From: Pseudomonas sp. PDNC002
GTDB lineage: Bacteria; Pseudomonadota; Gammaproteobacteria; Pseudomonadales; Pseudomonadaceae
Length of the DNA: 64,000 nucleotides
Assembly (NCBI RefSeq): GCF_016919445.1
Contig: NZ_CP070356.1
Location: forward strand, 4,901,502-4,965,501
Direction: 5' to 3'
Under the pieces are notes generated by a model, which had not been told where the DNA came from, searched no databases, and was given only the letters and a program-made list of their open reading frames with translations. Shown here piece after piece: positions 26,153-37,476 of the stretch; position 1 is the stretch's first letter; each line of letters starts with the position of its first letter. Made by a program: the position numbers and the translations under genes.

Positions 26153-26557
26153 ATGCCCACTACCTACACCATCTCCGAGCTGGCCCGCGAACTGGACGTC
26201 ACCACCCGCGCCATCCGCTTCTACGAGGAGCAGGAAATGCTCAGCCCCGAGCGCCGTGGCCAGGAGCGCATCTACAGCGCGAAGGACCTGGTGGCCTTGA
26301 AGCTGATCCTGCGCGGCAAGCGCATCGGCTTCTCGCTGGCCGAGTGCAAGGAGCTGATCGACCTCTACGACCCCAGCAGCGGCAACACCAAGCAGTTGCA
26401 GACCTTCCTCGACAAGATCACCGCGCGCCGCGCGCAGCTGGAACAGCAGTTGCTCGACATCGAGCAGATGAAACTGGAACTGGACACGGCCGAGGAGCGC
26501 TGCCTGGCGGCCATGGCCGAGACCGACAAACCCCGCAAGCAGCGCGCCACGAGCTGA
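26153..26557 (+). CDS. liuR: MerR-family regulator of leucine/isovalerate catabolism
   Basis: A 134-residue MerR protein. The helix-turn-helix and wing cover residues 5-70 ([40 protein letters not shown]), followed by a long coiled-coil dimerisation helix (about 85-125). There are no metal-binding cysteines, in line with an acyl-CoA-type signal. It is the first gene before liuA, and the palindrome TTTACGTTAACGTAAA just upstream is a good LiuR site, so it probably regulates itself and liuABCDE. Confidence 0.93.
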   Translation: MPTTYTISELARELDVTTRAIRFYEEQEMLSPERRGQERIYSAKDLVALKLILRGKRIGFSLAECKELIDLYDPSSGNTKQLQTFLDKITARRAQLEQQLLDIEQMKLELDTAEERCLAAMAETDKPRKQRATS

Positions 26558-26613
26558 TCTCGCCGCCCTGCCCGCTCCCTCATCCGAATATAAATACAAG
26601 TACAGGTGATTCC

Positions 26614-27777
26614 ATGAGCTACCCCTCCCTCAACTTCGGCCTCGGCGAAACCATCGACATGCTGCGCGAGCAGGTGCAGGGCTTCGTCGCCAGCGAACTC
26701 GCCCCGCGCGCCGCGCAGATCGATTCCGACAACCTGTTCCCCGCGGACATGTGGAAGAAGTTCGGCGACATGGGCCTGCTCGGCATCACCGTCGCGGAGG
26801 AATACGGCGGCGCCAACATGGGTTACCTGGCCCACGTCATCGCCATCGAGGAAATCAGCCGTGGCTCGGCGTCGGTCGGCCTGTCCTACGGCGCGCACTC
26901 CAACCTGTGCGTCAACCAGATCAAGCGCAACGGCAACGCCGAGCAGAAGGCCAAGTACCTGCCCAAGCTGATCAGCGGCGAGCACATCGGCGCCCTGGCC
27001 ATGAGCGAGCCCAACGCCGGCTCCGACGTGGTGTCGATGAAACTGCGCGCCGAGAAGCGCGGCGATCGCTTCGTCCTCAATGGCAGCAAGACCTGGATCA
27101 CCAACGGCCCGGACGCCAACACCTACGTGATCTACGCCAAGACCGAGCCGGAGAAAGGTGCCCACGGTATCACCGCGTTCATCGTCGAGCGCGACTGGAA
27201 AGGCTTCAGCCGTGGCAGCAAGTTCGACAAGCTGGGCATGCGCGGCTCCAACACCTGCGAGCTGTTCTTCGATGACGTGGAAGTGCCGGAAGAGAACGTG
27301 CTGGGCGCCGTCAACGGTGGCGTGAAGGTGCTGATGAGCGGCCTGGACTACGAGCGCGTGGTCCTCGCCGGCGGCCCGATCGGCATCATGCAGGCCTGCA
27401 TGGACGTGATCGTCCCCTACATCCACGACCGCAAGCAGTTCGGCCAGAGCATCGGCGAGTTCCAGCTGATCCAGGGCAAGGTCGCCGACATGTACACCCA
27501 GCTCAACGCCAGCCGTGCCTACCTCTATGCCGTGGCCCAGGCCTGCGACCGTGGCGAGACCACCCGCAAGGACGCCGCCGGGGTGATCCTATACACCGCC
27601 GAGCGCGCCACCCAGATGGCCCTGGACGCCATCCAGATTCTCGGTGGCAACGGCTACATCAACGAGTTCCCCACCGGCCGCCTGCTGCGCGACGCCAAGC
27701 TCTACGAGATCGGCGCCGGCACCAGCGAAATCCGCCGCATGCTGATCGGCCGCGAGCTGTTCAACGAGACCCGCTGA
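26614..27777 (+). CDS. liuA: Isovaleryl-CoA dehydrogenase
   Basis: A 387-residue acyl-CoA dehydrogenase from the ATG at 26614. Signatures include [20 protein letters not shown] (flavin and substrate loop), [14 protein letters not shown], and the C-terminal [20 protein letters not shown] and [17 protein letters not shown]. The catalytic glutamate of isovaleryl-CoA dehydrogenases lies in the helix with [13 protein letters not shown] rather than at the usual site near the C-terminus, and that Glu is present. It oxidises isovaleryl-CoA to 3-methylcrotonyl-CoA, feeding electrons to ETF. It is first in the liuABCDE order. Confidence 0.95.
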   Translation: MSYPSLNFGLGETIDMLREQVQGFVASELAPRAAQIDSDNLFPADMWKKFGDMGLLGITVAEEYGGANMGYLAHVIAIEEISRGSASVGLSYGAHSNLCVNQIKRNGNAEQKAKYLPKLISGEHIGALAMSEPNAGSDVVSMKLRAEKRGDRFVLNGSKTWITNGPDANTYVIYAKTEPEKGAHGITAFIVERDWKGFSRGSKFDKLGMRGSNTCELFFDDVEVPEENVLGAVNGGVKVLMSGLDYERVVLAGGPIGIMQACMDVIVPYIHDRKQFGQSIGEFQLIQGKVADMYTQLNASRAYLYAVAQACDRGETTRKDAAGVILYTAERATQMALDAIQILGGNGYINEFPTGRLLRDAKLYEIGAGTSEIRRMLIGRELFNETR

Positions 27778-27799
27778 GCCCACCCGCTCCTGCCCGACC

Positions 27800-27873
27800 G
27801 TAGGAGCGGACCTTGTCCGCGAAATCCCGGCAACGCCGGGACAACAACATCGCGGAGAAGCTCCGCTCCTACA
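27800..27873. repeat. REP-type palindromic repeat pair (GTAGGAGCGGA family)
   Basis: Two inverted copies of the GTAGGAGCGGA...TCCGCGA element surround a CCCGGCAACGCCGGG hairpin. The element lies inside the liu operon between liuA and liuB. Confidence 0.85.
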
Positions 27874-27902
27874 AATGCAGCTTTCCCGCTCGTGGAGCCC
27901 CT

Positions 27903-29510
27903 ATGACCATCCTCGGCACCCAACTCAACACCCGTTCCCCGGAATACGCCGCCAACGCCGCGACCATGCTGGAGAACGTCCAGGACCTGCGCGCCGTCCT
28001 CGGCCGCGTCCACGAAGGCGGCGGCGCGGCCGCCCAGGCCAAGCACACCGCACGTGGCAAGCTGCTGGTGCGCGAGCGCATCAACCGCCTGCTCGACGCC
28101 GGCTCGCCCTTCCTCGAAGTCTCCGCCCTCGCCGCCCATGAGGTGTACGGCGAAGACGTCGCCGCCGCCGGCGTGGTCGCCGGCATCGGCCGCGTGGAAG
28201 GCGTGGAATGCATGATCGTCGGCAACGACGCCACGGTGAAAGGCGGCAGCTACTACCCGCTGACCGTGAAGAAACACCTGCGCGCCCAGACCATCGCCCA
28301 GCAGAACCGCCTGCCGTGCATCTACCTGGTGGATTCGGGCGGCGCCAACCTGCCGCGCCAGGACGAAGTTTTCCCCGACCGCGAACACTTCGGCCGGATC
28401 TTCTTCAACCAGGCCAACATGAGCGCCCAGGGCATCCCGCAGATTGCCGTGGTGATGGGCTCCTGCACCGCCGGCGGCGCCTACGTGCCGGCGATGAGCG
28501 ACGAGACCATCATGGTGCGCAACCAAGCCACCATCTTCCTCGCCGGCCCGCCGCTGGTGAAGGCCGCCACCGGTGAAGTGGTGAGCGCCGAGGACCTGGG
28601 CGGCGCCGATGTGCACTGCAAGACCTCCGGCGTCGCCGACCACTACGCCGAGGACGACGAGCACGCGCTGGCCATCGCCCGCCGCTGCATCGCCAACCTC
28701 AACTGGACCAAGCAGGGCAAGCTCAACACCCGCGCCCCACGCGCGCCGCTGTACGCCGCCGACGAGCTGTACGGCGTGATCCCGGTGGACAGCAAGCAGC
28801 CCTTCGACGTGCGCGAGATCATCGCCCGCCTGGTCGACGGCAGCGAATTCGACGAATTCAAGGCGCTGTTCGGCACCACCCTGGTGTGCGGCTTCGCCCA
28901 CCTGCACGGCTACCCGGTAGCGATCCTCGCCAACAACGGCATCCTCTTCGCCGAAGCCGCGCAGAAAGGCGCGCACTTCATCGAACTGGCCTGCCAGCGC
29001 GGCATCCCGCTGGTGTTCCTGCAGAACATCACCGGCTTCATGGTCGGCCAGAAGTACGAGGCTGGCGGCATCGCCAAGCACGGCGCCAAACTGGTCACCG
29101 CCGTGGCCTGCGCCCAGGTGCCGAAGTTCACCGTGATCATCGGCGGCAGCTTCGGCGCCGGTAACTACGGTATGTGCGGCCGCGCCTACGACCCGCGCTT
29201 CCTGTGGATGTGGCCCAACGCGCGGATCGGCGTAATGGGCGGCGAACAGGCCGCCGGCGTGCTGGCCCAGGTCAAGCGCGAGCAGGCCGAACGCGCGGGC
29301 AACGCGCTGTCCGCCGAAGACGAGGCGAAGATCAAGGCACCGATTCTCGAACAGTACGAGCGCCAGGGTCACCCCTACTACTCCAGCGCCCGCCTGTGGG
29401 ACGACGGCGTGATCGACCCGGCGCAGACCCGCGACGTGCTCGGCCTCGCCCTCTCCGCCTCGCTCAACGCGCCGGTCGAAGCGACCCGCTTCGGCGTCTT
29501 CCGCATGTAA
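27903..29510 (+). CDS. liuB: 3-Methylcrotonyl-CoA carboxylase, beta (carboxyltransferase) subunit
   Basis: A 535-residue carboxyltransferase from the ATG at 27903; the longer ORF start is inside a repeat. It has the two crotonase-like carboxyltransferase halves with conserved stretches [60 protein letters not shown] and [20 protein letters not shown]. Together with the biotinylated LiuD it carboxylates 3-methylcrotonyl-CoA to 3-methylglutaconyl-CoA in leucine degradation. Length and order match the Pseudomonas liu cluster. Confidence 0.96.
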   Translation: MTILGTQLNTRSPEYAANAATMLENVQDLRAVLGRVHEGGGAAAQAKHTARGKLLVRERINRLLDAGSPFLEVSALAAHEVYGEDVAAAGVVAGIGRVEGVECMIVGNDATVKGGSYYPLTVKKHLRAQTIAQQNRLPCIYLVDSGGANLPRQDEVFPDREHFGRIFFNQANMSAQGIPQIAVVMGSCTAGGAYVPAMSDETIMVRNQATIFLAGPPLVKAATGEVVSAEDLGGADVHCKTSGVADHYAEDDEHALAIARRCIANLNWTKQGKLNTRAPRAPLYAADELYGVIPVDSKQPFDVREIIARLVDGSEFDEFKALFGTTLVCGFAHLHGYPVAILANNGILFAEAAQKGAHFIELACQRGIPLVFLQNITGFMVGQKYEAGGIAKHGAKLVTAVACAQVPKFTVIIGGSFGAGNYGMCGRAYDPRFLWMWPNARIGVMGGEQAAGVLAQVKREQAERAGNALSAEDEAKIKAPILEQYERQGHPYYSSARLWDDGVIDPAQTRDVLGLALSASLNAPVEATRFGVFRM

Positions 29511-29514
29511 TGCT

Positions 29515-29556
29515 CTTCTCCCCTCTCCCTCTGGGAGAGGGGCCGGGGGTGAGGGA
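29515..29556. repeat. Intergenic palindromic repeat (CCCTCTCCC family, single copy)
   Basis: One CCCTCTCCCTCTGGGAGAGG palindrome followed by CCGGGGGTGAGGG lies between liuB and liuC, inside the operon. Confidence 0.8.
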
Positions 29557-29587
29557 CGACCCACCTGCCCAACTTGAGAATGGTCAC

Positions 29588-30385
29588 ATGACAGAATTCC
29601 AGAACATTGAGCTCGATATCGACCCGCGCGGCGTCGCCAGCCTGTGGCTGAACCGCCCGGAGAAGAACAACGCCTTCAACGCCCAGACCATCGCCGAGCT
29701 GATCCAGGCGCTGGACGACGTGGCCAACGATGACCGTGTGCGCCTCGTCGTGCTGCGCGGCCGTGGCCGCCACTTCTGCGGCGGCGCGGACCTGGCGTGG
29801 ATGCAGGAATCCGTGAAGCTGGACTACCAGGGCAACCTGAATGACGCCCAGCAGCTCGCCGAGTTGCTCTACAACCTGCACCAGCTGAAGAAACCGACGC
29901 TTGCCATCGTGCAGGGCGCGGCCTTCGGTGGCGGTGTCGGACTGGCCGCCTGCTGCGACATGGCGCTGGCAGCCGAGGACGCGCAGTTCTGCCTGTCCGA
30001 AGTGCGCATCGGCCTGATCCCGGCCACCATCGGCCCCTTCGTCACCAAGGCCATCGGCCAGCGCGCCGCGACCCGCTACGCCATGACCGCCGAGCGTTTC
30101 AGCGGCATCCGTGCCCGCGAGCTCGGCCTGGTCGACGAGCACTACCCGGCCGCCGAACTGGACGATGAAGCCGAGGCCTGGATCGCCAACCTGATGAACA
30201 ACAGCCCGGCGGCGCTGGTCGCCTGCAAGGCGCTGTTCCAGGAAATCGGCGCCGGCGAACTCACCCCCGAACGCCGCCGCTACACCGAAGCCGCCATCGC
30301 CCGCATCCGCATCAGCCCCGAGGGGCAGGAAGGCCTGCATGCCTTCCTGGAAAAACGCAAACCGGCCTGGCAGGAGCAAGTCTGA
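29588..30385 (+). CDS. liuC: 3-Methylglutaconyl-CoA hydratase
   Basis: A 265-residue enoyl-CoA hydratase/isomerase-family protein. The oxyanion-hole segments are GRHFCGGADLAWM (about residues 58-70) and VQGAAFGGGVGLAACCDMAL (about 110-129), followed by the acidic-residue loop CLSEVRIGLIPATIGPFV. It hydrates 3-methylglutaconyl-CoA to HMG-CoA in the liu pathway. Its stop codon overlaps the liuD start (TGATG), showing tight coupling. Confidence 0.93.
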   Translation: MTEFQNIELDIDPRGVASLWLNRPEKNNAFNAQTIAELIQALDDVANDDRVRLVVLRGRGRHFCGGADLAWMQESVKLDYQGNLNDAQQLAELLYNLHQLKKPTLAIVQGAAFGGGVGLAACCDMALAAEDAQFCLSEVRIGLIPATIGPFVTKAIGQRAATRYAMTAERFSGIRARELGLVDEHYPAAELDDEAEAWIANLMNNSPAALVACKALFQEIGAGELTPERRRYTEAAIARIRISPEGQEGLHAFLEKRKPAWQEQV

Positions 30386-32346
30386 TGAAGAAGATCGATA
30401 CCCTGCTGGTGGCCAACCGCGGCGAAATCGCCTGCCGCGTGATGCGTACCGCCAAGGCCCTGGGCCTGACCACCGTGGCCGTGCACAGCGCCACCGACCG
30501 CAACGCCCGCCACGTCGAGGAGGCGGACATCGCCATCGACCTGGGCGGCGCCAAACCGGCTGAAAGCTACCTGCGTGCCGACGCCGTGCTGGCCGCCGCG
30601 AAGGCTGCCGGCGCCCAGGCCATCCACCCCGGCTACGGCTTCCTCTCGGAGAACGCCGGCTTTGCCCGCGCCTGCGAAGAGGCCGGGCTGATCTTCCTCG
30701 GCCCGCCGGCCAGCGCCATCGACGCCATGGGCAGCAAGTCCGCCGCCAAGGCACTGATGGAAACCGCCGGCGTGCCGCTGGTGCCCGGCTACCACGGCGA
30801 GGCGCAGGACTACGCCACCTTCCAGCGCGAAGCCCAGCGCATCGGCTATCCGGTGCTGCTGAAAGCCGCCGCCGGCGGTGGTGGCAAGGGCATGAAGGTC
30901 GTCGAGCGCGAGGCCGAACTGGCCGAGGCGCTGGAATCCGCCCAGCGTGAAGCGCAGTCCGGTTTCGGCGACTCGCGCATGCTGGTGGAGAAGTACCTGA
31001 CCAAGCCGCGCCACGTGGAAATCCAGGTGTTCGCCGACCAGCACGGCCACTGCCTGTACCTCAACGAGCGCGACTGCTCGATCCAGCGTCGCCACCAGAA
31101 AGTCGTCGAGGAAGCGCCGGCACCGGGCCTCTCCGCCGAATTGCGCGCCGCCATGGGCGAGTCCGCTGTACGCGCAGCCCAGGCCATCGGCTACGTCGGC
31201 GCCGGCACCGTGGAGTTCCTCTACGACGAAGGCAGCGGCCAGTTCTTCTTCATGGAAATGAATACCCGCCTGCAGGTGGAACACCCGGTCACCGAAGCCA
31301 TCACCGGCCTCGACCTGGTCGCCTGGCAGATCCGCGTCGCCCGTGGCGAACCGCTGCCGATCACCCAGGAACAGGTGCCGCTGAACGGCCACGCCATCGA
31401 AGTGCGCCTGTATGCCGAAGACCCGGAAGGCGGCTTCCTACCCGCCAGCGGCCACCTCGCGCTGTACCGCGAACCCGCCGCCGGCCCCGGCCGCCGCACC
31501 GACAGTGGCATTCGCGAGGGCGATGACATCTCGCCGTTCTACGACCCGATGCTGGCCAAGCTGATCGCCTGGGGCGAAAACCGCGAGGAAGCGCGCCAGC
31601 GCCTGCTGTCGATGCTGGCGGAAACCGCGGTCGGCGGCTTCAAGACCAACCTCGCCTTCCTGCGCCGCGTGCTGGCCCACCCCGCATTCGCCGATGGCGA
31701 GCTGGATACCGGCTTCATCGCCCGATACCAGGACACCCTGCTGCCCACTCCGACCGCCCTGCCCGAGCGCTTCTGGCAACTGGCTGGCGAAGCCTGGGTA
31801 CAAAGCGAAGCCGCCCGTGTGCGCGGCGATGACGCCCATTCGCCCTGGTCCGCCCAGAGCGGCTGGCGCAGCGGCCTGCCGGGGGAAACCGACCTGCACC
31901 TGCTGGCCAAGGGTGAATCCCAGGTGGTACGCCTGCGCCATGCCGATGGGCAGCGGATTGCCCAGCTCGACGGCCAGTGGCTCGACGTGAAAGACGGTGA
32001 ACTGCGCCGCCGCCATCAGGTAATCCGCCGTGGCGACAGCCTCTATCTGGAGTGGAACGGCGAGCTGGTCAACGTGCAGCGTTTCGACGCCATCGCCGAG
32101 GCCGAAGCCGCGCATTCGCACCAGGGCGGCCTGGGCGCTCCCATGAACGGCAGCATCGTGCGCATCCTGGTGGAACCCGGCCAGAGCGTCGAAGCCGGCG
32201 CCGCGCTGGTGGTGCTCGAAGCCATGAAGATGGAACACAGCATTCGCGCGCCGCACGCCGGCGTGGTGAAATCACTGTATTGCAGCGAAGGCGAGCTGGT
32301 GTCGGAAGGTACGGCGCTGGTGGAACTGGAAGAAGCGCCGGCCTGA
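30385..32346 (+). CDS. liuD: 3-Methylcrotonyl-CoA carboxylase, alpha subunit (biotin carboxylase and carrier)
   Basis: A 653-residue protein. Residues 1-450 are a biotin carboxylase (LVANRGEIACRVMRTAKALG, KAAAGGGGKGMKVV as the ATP-grasp glycine loop, FFMEMNTRLQVEHPVTEAIT). A middle linker domain is followed by the biotinyl domain with the acceptor lysine in EAMKMEHS (about residue 614). It carboxylates biotin with ATP and bicarbonate; LiuB transfers the carboxyl group. The start overlaps the liuC stop. Confidence 0.96.
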   Translation: MKKIDTLLVANRGEIACRVMRTAKALGLTTVAVHSATDRNARHVEEADIAIDLGGAKPAESYLRADAVLAAAKAAGAQAIHPGYGFLSENAGFARACEEAGLIFLGPPASAIDAMGSKSAAKALMETAGVPLVPGYHGEAQDYATFQREAQRIGYPVLLKAAAGGGGKGMKVVEREAELAEALESAQREAQSGFGDSRMLVEKYLTKPRHVEIQVFADQHGHCLYLNERDCSIQRRHQKVVEEAPAPGLSAELRAAMGESAVRAAQAIGYVGAGTVEFLYDEGSGQFFFMEMNTRLQVEHPVTEAITGLDLVAWQIRVARGEPLPITQEQVPLNGHAIEVRLYAEDPEGGFLPASGHLALYREPAAGPGRRTDSGIREGDDISPFYDPMLAKLIAWGENREEARQRLLSMLAETAVGGFKTNLAFLRRVLAHPAFADGELDTGFIARYQDTLLPTPTALPERFWQLAGEAWVQSEAARVRGDDAHSPWSAQSGWRSGLPGETDLHLLAKGESQVVRLRHADGQRIAQLDGQWLDVKDGELRRRHQVIRRGDSLYLEWNGELVNVQRFDAIAEAEAAHSHQGGLGAPMNGSIVRILVEPGQSVEAGAALVVLEAMKMEHSIRAPHAGVVKSLYCSEGELVSEGTALVELEEAPA

Positions 32347-32357
32347 CGCCGGCTTTT

Positions 32358-32432
32358 GTAGGGCGCATAACGCGCCAGCGTTATCCGCCGCGAGGCAACG
32401 GCGGATAAAGCGTTCCGCTTTATGCGCCCTAC
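32358..32432. repeat. Palindromic repeat (GTAGGGCGCATAAC family)
   Basis: A 75-base inverted repeat opens with GTAGGGCGCATAACG and ends with the complementary TTATGCGCCCTAC. It lies directly after liuD, within the 356-base gap before liuE. Confidence 0.85.
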
Positions 32433-32463
32433 TCGACTAACGCCGAGGGCAAGCGATTGCAGC

Positions 32464-32660
32464 GGACAGTCCCCTCTCCCCTTGGGAGAGGATTAGGGTG
32501 AGGGGACGCCCCGCTGCGGAGTGCCACCCTCACCCCCGCCCTCTCCCAAGGGGAGAGGGAGTAGTCCGCACCGGCTGACGCCAAGGTTTCATCCTGCATC
32601 GAACAGTCCCCTCTCTTCACGGGGGGACGCCCAGTCAGAGGGTTAGGGAGAGGGTGCGTA
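32464..32660. repeat. Cluster of CCCTCTCCC-family palindromic repeats
   Basis: Three to four copies of the CCCTCTCC / GGAGAGGG palindrome in alternating orientation fill most of the gap between liuD and liuE. No gene is seen in it. The third copy is degenerate (CTCTTCACGGGGGGACG). Confidence 0.8.
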
Positions 32661-32702
32661 GCATGACGCACCCTTTTCCCCAGAACACCACGAGGACCGC
32701 AA

Positions 32703-33605
32703 ATGACCCTGCCCCAATCCGTCCGCCTCGTCGAAGTCGGCCCGCGCGACGGCCTGCAGAACGAGAAGCAACCCATCGCCGTGGCCGACAAGGTCCGCCT
32801 GGTCGATGACCTCACCGCCGCCGGCCTGGGCTACATCGAGGTCGGCAGCTTCGTCTCGCCCAAATGGGTGCCGCAGATGGCCGGCTCGGCGGAAGTCTTC
32901 GCCGGCATCCAGCAGAAGGCCGGCGTCACCTACGCCGCCCTGGCGCCGAACTTGAAGGGCTTCGAGGCCGCGCTGGAATCCCAGGTGAAGGAAGTCGCAG
33001 TGTTCGCCGCTGCCTCCGAAGCCTTCTCGCAGAAGAACATCAACTGCTCGATCAAGGAGAGCCTGGAGCGCTTCATCCCGGTGATGGAAGCGGCTCGCCA
33101 GCACGGCGTGCGCGTGCGCGGCTACGTCTCCTGCGTGCTCGGCTGTCCCTACCAGGGCGAGGTGGACGTGGTGCAGGTCGCCGCCGTTGCCGAAGAACTG
33201 CACGCCATGGGCTGCTATGAAGTGTCCCTGGGCGACACCATCGGCGTCGGCACCGCCGGCGCCACCCGCCACATGTTCGAGGTCGTGTCCCAGCGCGTGC
33301 CGCGCGCGCAACTGGCCGGTCACTTCCACGACACCTACGGCCAGGCCACGGCGAACATCTACGCCAGCCTGCTGGAAGGCATCGCGGTGTTCGACAGCTC
33401 GGTCGCGGGCCTCGGCGGCTGCCCCTACGCCAAGGGCGCCACCGGCAACGTTGCTACCGAAGACGTGCTCTACCTGCTCAACGGCCTGGGCATCCACACC
33501 GGCATCGACCTGGACAAACTGATCGACGCCGGCGCGCGCATCTGCTCCGTGCTCGACAAGCCGAATGGCTCGCGAGTGGCCAAGGCGCAGTTGTCCAAGC
33601 GCTAA
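32703..33605 (+). CDS. liuE: Hydroxymethylglutaryl-CoA lyase
   Basis: A 300-residue HMGL-like TIM-barrel enzyme. The N-terminal metal/substrate motif VRLVEVGPRDGLQNEK (residues 6-21), the metal-ligand HFHDTYGQA and the catalytic-loop segment VAGLGGCPYAKGATGNVATE match HMG-CoA lyases, with the loop cysteine in GGCPYA. It splits HMG-CoA into acetyl-CoA and acetoacetate, the last step of leucine degradation, which explains the acetoacetyl-CoA synthetase that follows. Confidence 0.95.
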   Translation: MTLPQSVRLVEVGPRDGLQNEKQPIAVADKVRLVDDLTAAGLGYIEVGSFVSPKWVPQMAGSAEVFAGIQQKAGVTYAALAPNLKGFEAALESQVKEVAVFAAASEAFSQKNINCSIKESLERFIPVMEAARQHGVRVRGYVSCVLGCPYQGEVDVVQVAAVAEELHAMGCYEVSLGDTIGVGTAGATRHMFEVVSQRVPRAQLAGHFHDTYGQATANIYASLLEGIAVFDSSVAGLGGCPYAKGATGNVATEDVLYLLNGLGIHTGIDLDKLIDAGARICSVLDKPNGSRVAKAQLSKR

Positions 33606-33622
33606 GGCACCTGCCTGGACCT

Positions 33623-33704
33623 GTAGGAGCGAGCTTGCTCGCGAACAAACCCCGCTGCGGGTGCGGTTCGCGAGCAAGGACCAGGCGTCCCCCTCGCTCC
33701 TACA
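33623..33704. repeat. REP-type palindromic repeat pair (GTAGGAGCGAGC variant)
   Basis: Inverted copies of the GTAGGAGCGAGCTTGCTCGCGA variant flank CCCCGCTGCGGG. The right copy carries an insertion-like variant (AAGGACCAGGCGTCCCCCTC). Confidence 0.8.
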
Positions 33705-33780
33705 AAAACCTTTCGCGCCTCCTACATCTCGGCGTCCCGTGCCAAACTGGTTCGAAAGAAAAACCGGACGGACGCCCACG

Positions 33781-35733
<1,953 letters not shown>

Positions 35734-35762
35734 GTTTTTGGGGAGCGCCGTGCCTACGCATT

Positions 35763-36029
35763 TCCCTCACCCCAGCCCTCTCCCAAGGGGAGAGGGAGCC
35801 ATACGTGCCGGCTGATAGCGCGACCTCTCCCTGCTCCGAACAGTCCCCTCTCCCTCTGGGAGAGGGCTAGGGTGAGGGGCGTTTGATCCTGTAGGAGCGG
35901 ACCCTGTCCGCGATCGCTTTCCAGCCCCACCACCGTACAGGCCTCGGTTCGCGAGCAAGGACTAGGCGTCCCCCTCGATCCTACGAGAGCGCGGCGGAAC
36001 AAACCTGTAGGAGCGAGCCTGCTCGCGAA
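35763..36029. repeat. Mixed repeat block between acetoacetyl-CoA synthetase and pcaC
   Basis: Two CCCTCTCCC-family palindromes (35763-35881) are followed by three GTAGGAGCG-family elements (35891-36029). They occupy the gap between two convergent genes. No gene is apparent in the 348 bases. Confidence 0.8.
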
Positions 36030-36081
36030 TCCGACCGGCAAAATCAGACACCACCCGGATGCGTGGTCCAAGTGGCACTGA

Positions 36082-36480
36082 TCAGGCGTCGCCCAGCGAC
36101 TCGGTACCCAGCTCGTCCCACACCTCTTCGGCGAGGTGGAAGGTGGCGTTGGCGGCGGGGATGCCGCAGTAGATCGCGCTCTGCAGCAGCACTTCCTTGA
36201 TCTCTTCTCGGCTCACGCCGTTGTTACGCGCGGCACGCAGGTGCAGCTTGAGTTCACCCTCGCGGTTCATGCCGATCAGCATGGCGATGGTGATCAGGCT
36301 GCGGGTGTGGCGCGGCAGGCCCGGGCGGGTCCAGATGTCACCCCAGGCGTGGCGGGTGATCATCTCCTGGAATTCCTCGTTGAAGGCGTTGCGCTTCTCC
36401 AGGCTGCGGTCGACATGGGCATCGCCCAGCACCGCGCGGCGGACCTGCATGCCGGCTTCGTAACGTTCTTTCTCGTCCAT
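36082..36480 (-). CDS. pcaC: 4-Carboxymuconolactone decarboxylase
   Basis: A 132-residue protein of the AhpD/CMD fold, full length for single-domain PcaC. Conserved stretches are WGDIWTRPGLPRHTRSLITI, GELKLHLRAARNNGVSREEI and LLQSAIYCGIPAANATFHLA. It decarboxylates 4-carboxymuconolactone to beta-ketoadipate enol-lactone in the protocatechuate branch. It is the last gene of the reverse-strand pcaIJF-BDC run and is separated from pcaD by a repeat. Confidence 0.95.
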   Translation of the reverse strand: MDEKERYEAGMQVRRAVLGDAHVDRSLEKRNAFNEEFQEMITRHAWGDIWTRPGLPRHTRSLITIAMLIGMNREGELKLHLRAARNNGVSREEIKEVLLQSAIYCGIPAANATFHLAEEVWDELGTESLGDA

Positions 36481-36601
36481 CTCTAACTCCGGTGTTCACC
36501 TGTAGGAGCATATCTCTGCTTCTGCGCGTCGTTTCGCTCTCCCCAGCCCAGGCTACGCACCCCGTTCAGAAGGGCGAGGAAGCCGACCATGCCGACTGAC
36601 G

Positions 36602-36667
36602 CCATCGTTTCATCCTGCACCGAACAGTCCCCTCTCCCGCTTACGGGAGGGGGTTAGGGAGAGGGGC
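36602..36667. repeat. Intergenic palindromic repeat (CCCTCTCCC family)
   Basis: A single CCCTCTCCCGCTTACGGGAG palindrome and GGGTTAGGGAGAGGGG end lie between pcaD and pcaC. Confidence 0.75.
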
Positions 36668-36677
36668 ATTTGATCTT

Positions 36678-37466
36678 TTAGGCGCGCAGGAAGGCCAGCA
36701 CACGCTGGCTGAAAGCATCGCCAGCCTGCACATTCGACAGGTGCGCAGCGCGGAACTCCACCAGCTCGGCACCCGGAATGCGCGCCTGCAGGAAGCGGCC
36801 ATCCTCGGTGGTAGTCACCGGGTCGGCGGCACCGCAAACCACCAGCGTCGGCGCCGTGATCGCACCGATCTCGCCACGGAAATCGGCATCGCGCACGGCG
36901 GCGCAGTTGGCCGCGTAACCTTCCGGCGAGGTCTGCGCCAGCATGCCGACGATAGGCTCGACCTTGCCCGGCTCAGCCTCGGCAAAGTCGGCGGTGAACC
37001 AGCGCGAGATCGACGCATCGCGCAGGTTGCGCATGGCCTCGGCACCGCCGCTGAGTACGGTCTCGATGCGCGGATTCCAGATTTCCGGGGTGCCGATCTT
37101 GGCGGCGGTGTTGCACAGCACCAGGCGCGAGAGGCGTTCCGGTGCATGGACACCCAGCCATTGGCCAATCAGGCCGCCCATGGACAGGCCGCAGAAGTGC
37201 GCGCGCGGGATGTCCAGTGCGTCGAGCAGCGCCAACACGTCGCGGCCGTTCTGCTCGATGCTGTAGGGGCCGGGCGTGACCAGCGAGGCGCCGTGGCCAC
37301 GGGTGTCATAGCGCAGCACGCGGAAGTGTTCGGTGAAGGCCGCGACCTGCGCGTCCCACATGTGCAGGTCGGTGCCCAGGGAGTTGGACAGCACCAGCAC
37401 CGGAGCGTCGGCAGGCCCTTCAAGGAGGTAATTCAGATCGCCATCGGCGAGACGTACGGCAGGCAT
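36678..37466 (-). CDS. pcaD: 3-Oxoadipate enol-lactonase
   Basis: A 262-residue alpha/beta hydrolase from the ATG at 37466. The nucleophile elbow is GLSMGGLIGQ (Ser at about 95), the oxyanion segment LSNSLGTDLHMWD, and the acid and histidine appear in GAADPVTTTEDG and AAHLSNVQ. It hydrolyses beta-ketoadipate enol-lactone to beta-ketoadipate, common to both the pca and cat branches. It starts 10 bases after pcaB. Confidence 0.94.
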   Translation of the reverse strand: MPAVRLADGDLNYLLEGPADAPVLVLSNSLGTDLHMWDAQVAAFTEHFRVLRYDTRGHGASLVTPGPYSIEQNGRDVLALLDALDIPRAHFCGLSMGGLIGQWLGVHAPERLSRLVLCNTAAKIGTPEIWNPRIETVLSGGAEAMRNLRDASISRWFTADFAEAEPGKVEPIVGMLAQTSPEGYAANCAAVRDADFRGEIGAITAPTLVVCGAADPVTTTEDGRFLQARIPGAELVEFRAAHLSNVQAGDAFSQRVLAFLRA

Positions 37467-37476
37467 GCAAAGGCTC

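Noticed and set aside
27813-29564. Antisense ORF opposite liuB
   Set aside because: Composition mirrors the coding strand of liuB; no motif or start signal.
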